Origin: Candidatus Omnitrophota bacterium
GTDB taxonomy: Bacteria; Omnitrophota; Gorgyraeia; Duberdicusellales; 4484-171
Assembly: GCA_028710385.1 (NCBI GenBank)
Contig: JAQTUC010000029.1
Span: forward strand, 1-13,591
Direction of reading: 5' to 3'
Length of the DNA stretch: 13,591 bases
Under the pieces are notes generated by a model. The model was given only the letters and a program-made list of their open reading frames with translations. It had not been told where the DNA came from and did not search any database. A program made the translations under genes and the position numbers. Below, one piece after another: positions 13,026 through 13,591 of the stretch (position 1 is its first letter; each line of letters starts with the position of its first letter).

Positions 13026-13591
13026 TTAATGCAAGAGCTCTTCTTCAACAATTTCGCAGATTATATGCCCTGCCAGAATATGCATTTCCTGGATACGCGG
13101 AGTATCTTCAGTGGGGATTAACAGGGAAATATCTACAAGGTTTTTAAGCTTTCCACCGTGCTTCCCAAGAAAGCCTATGGTTTTTAATCCAAGTTCTTTC
13201 GCTTTATTAACTGCCTTAATTACATTTTGGGATTCGCCGGAAGTTGATATCGCAACGATTAGATCATTTTTCCCGGCAATAGCCTCAATTTGGCGGCTGA
13301 ATATTTCATCAAATCCGTAGTCATTGCCTATTGCCGTAATGTTACAAATATTGCTTGAAAGGGAAATCGCAGCGTAGGCTTTTCTGTTTTTTTTAAAACG
13401 GCCCACAAGCTCAGCTGCCAGGTGTTCGCTGTCAGCGGCGCTGCCTCCGTTACCCATAAAAATAATTTTTCCGTTGTTCTTTAAAGCAGAAATAAAGGAG
13501 CCGGCTATCTCTCTGACTGCCGGCAAGCTCTCCTTAAGAGAATTAAGCGCGCTTGAATGGTTCTCTATGGATTTATTAATAATTTTATCCA
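13026..13591 (-). CDS. gmhA: Sedoheptulose-7-phosphate isomerase, start at or beyond window edge
   Basis: GmhA converts sedoheptulose-7-phosphate to D-glycero-D-manno-heptose-7-phosphate, the first step to ADP-heptose. The SIS-domain motifs are clear: MGNGGSAADSEHLAAEL, GRFKKNRKA, TAIGNDYGFDEIFSRQ, ISTSGESQNV, GFLGKHGGKL and DTPRIQEMHILAGHI. The frame continues without a stop past the first in-frame start-like codon (TTG 13526) to base 13591, adding DKIINKSIENH and so on, as expected for the GmhA N-terminal helix. The last two bases, CA, are consistent with a start codon completed by base 13592, which would give about 188 residues, the usual length. I therefore treat TTG 13526 as internal. 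It heads the rfaE2-thiD2-thiC run as far as can be seen. Confidence 0.93.
   Translation of the reverse strand, partial: DKIINKSIENHSSALNSLKESLPAVREIAGSFISALKNNGKIIFMGNGGSAADSEHLAAELVGRFKKNRKAYAAISLSSNICNITAIGNDYGFDEIFSRQIEAIAGKNDLIVAISTSGESQNVIKAVNKAKELGLKTIGFLGKHGGKLKNLVDISLLIPTEDTPRIQEMHILAGHIICEIVEEELLH

Noticed and set aside
13524..13526. TTG as the start of gmhA
   Set aside because: The frame stays open to the edge and the upstream residues fit the GmhA N-terminal helix; 166 residues would be short.
1..13591. CRISPR array, insertion sequence, phage or toxin-antitoxin genes
   Set aside because: I looked for regularly spaced repeats, transposase or integrase motifs and toxin-like pairs on both strands and saw none.

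Overview
The window looks like chromosomal DNA of a Gram-negative, AT-rich, uncultured-type bacterium of the PVC superphylum. My best guess is Candidatus Omnitrophota or a close relative. The strongest pointer is the small basic protein at 4278-4592, of the type known from Chlamydia/Verrucomicrobia-group genomes. The DUF4416 protein, heptose (LPS) synthesis genes, a SPOR protein and a LytM lipoprotein fit this. The phylum call is inference. Every convincing gene lies on the minus strand, so transcription runs from high to low coordinates. Genes are packed with 1, 4 or 8 nt overlaps or gaps of a few bases. No phage, transposase, CRISPR array or defence island is visible.

In transcription order, the first block (13591 to 10878) is gmhA (its start lies at or beyond the edge), a stand-alone heptose-1-phosphate adenylyltransferase (rfaE2), a stand-alone ThiD2-type HMP-phosphate kinase and thiC. 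It joins ADP-heptose synthesis to the pyrimidine branch of thiamin synthesis. No TPP riboswitch lies between these genes. About 250 nt then follow without a convincing gene; they are rich in inverted repeats and lead to tRNA-Gly(CCC).

The second block (10483 to 1879) is a long run: a degenerate LytM lipoprotein, a P-loop-ATPase-like protein that has lost its Walker residues, a YfcE-type phosphoesterase, a HIT hydrolase, a dGTPase-like protein, an HD-GYP c-di-GMP phosphodiesterase, a SPOR protein, the small basic protein, a two-SH3 secreted protein, an M50 membrane protease and aroB. Envelope and division functions (LytM, SPOR, SH3, M50) are interleaved with nucleotide clean-up enzymes (HIT, Dgt, phosphoesterase).

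The third block (1843 to 1) starts at a near-consensus promoter overlapping the end of aroB. It encodes a PilZ protein, a 49-aa four-cysteine microprotein, a second PilZ protein, a DUF4416 protein and a PflX-like radical SAM protein cut by the window edge. With the HD-GYP protein this makes three c-di-GMP-related genes. The least described parts are the PilZ / Cys4 microprotein / PilZ trio, the DUF4416-radical SAM pair, and the two neighbouring proteins that have kept their folds but lost catalytic residues.
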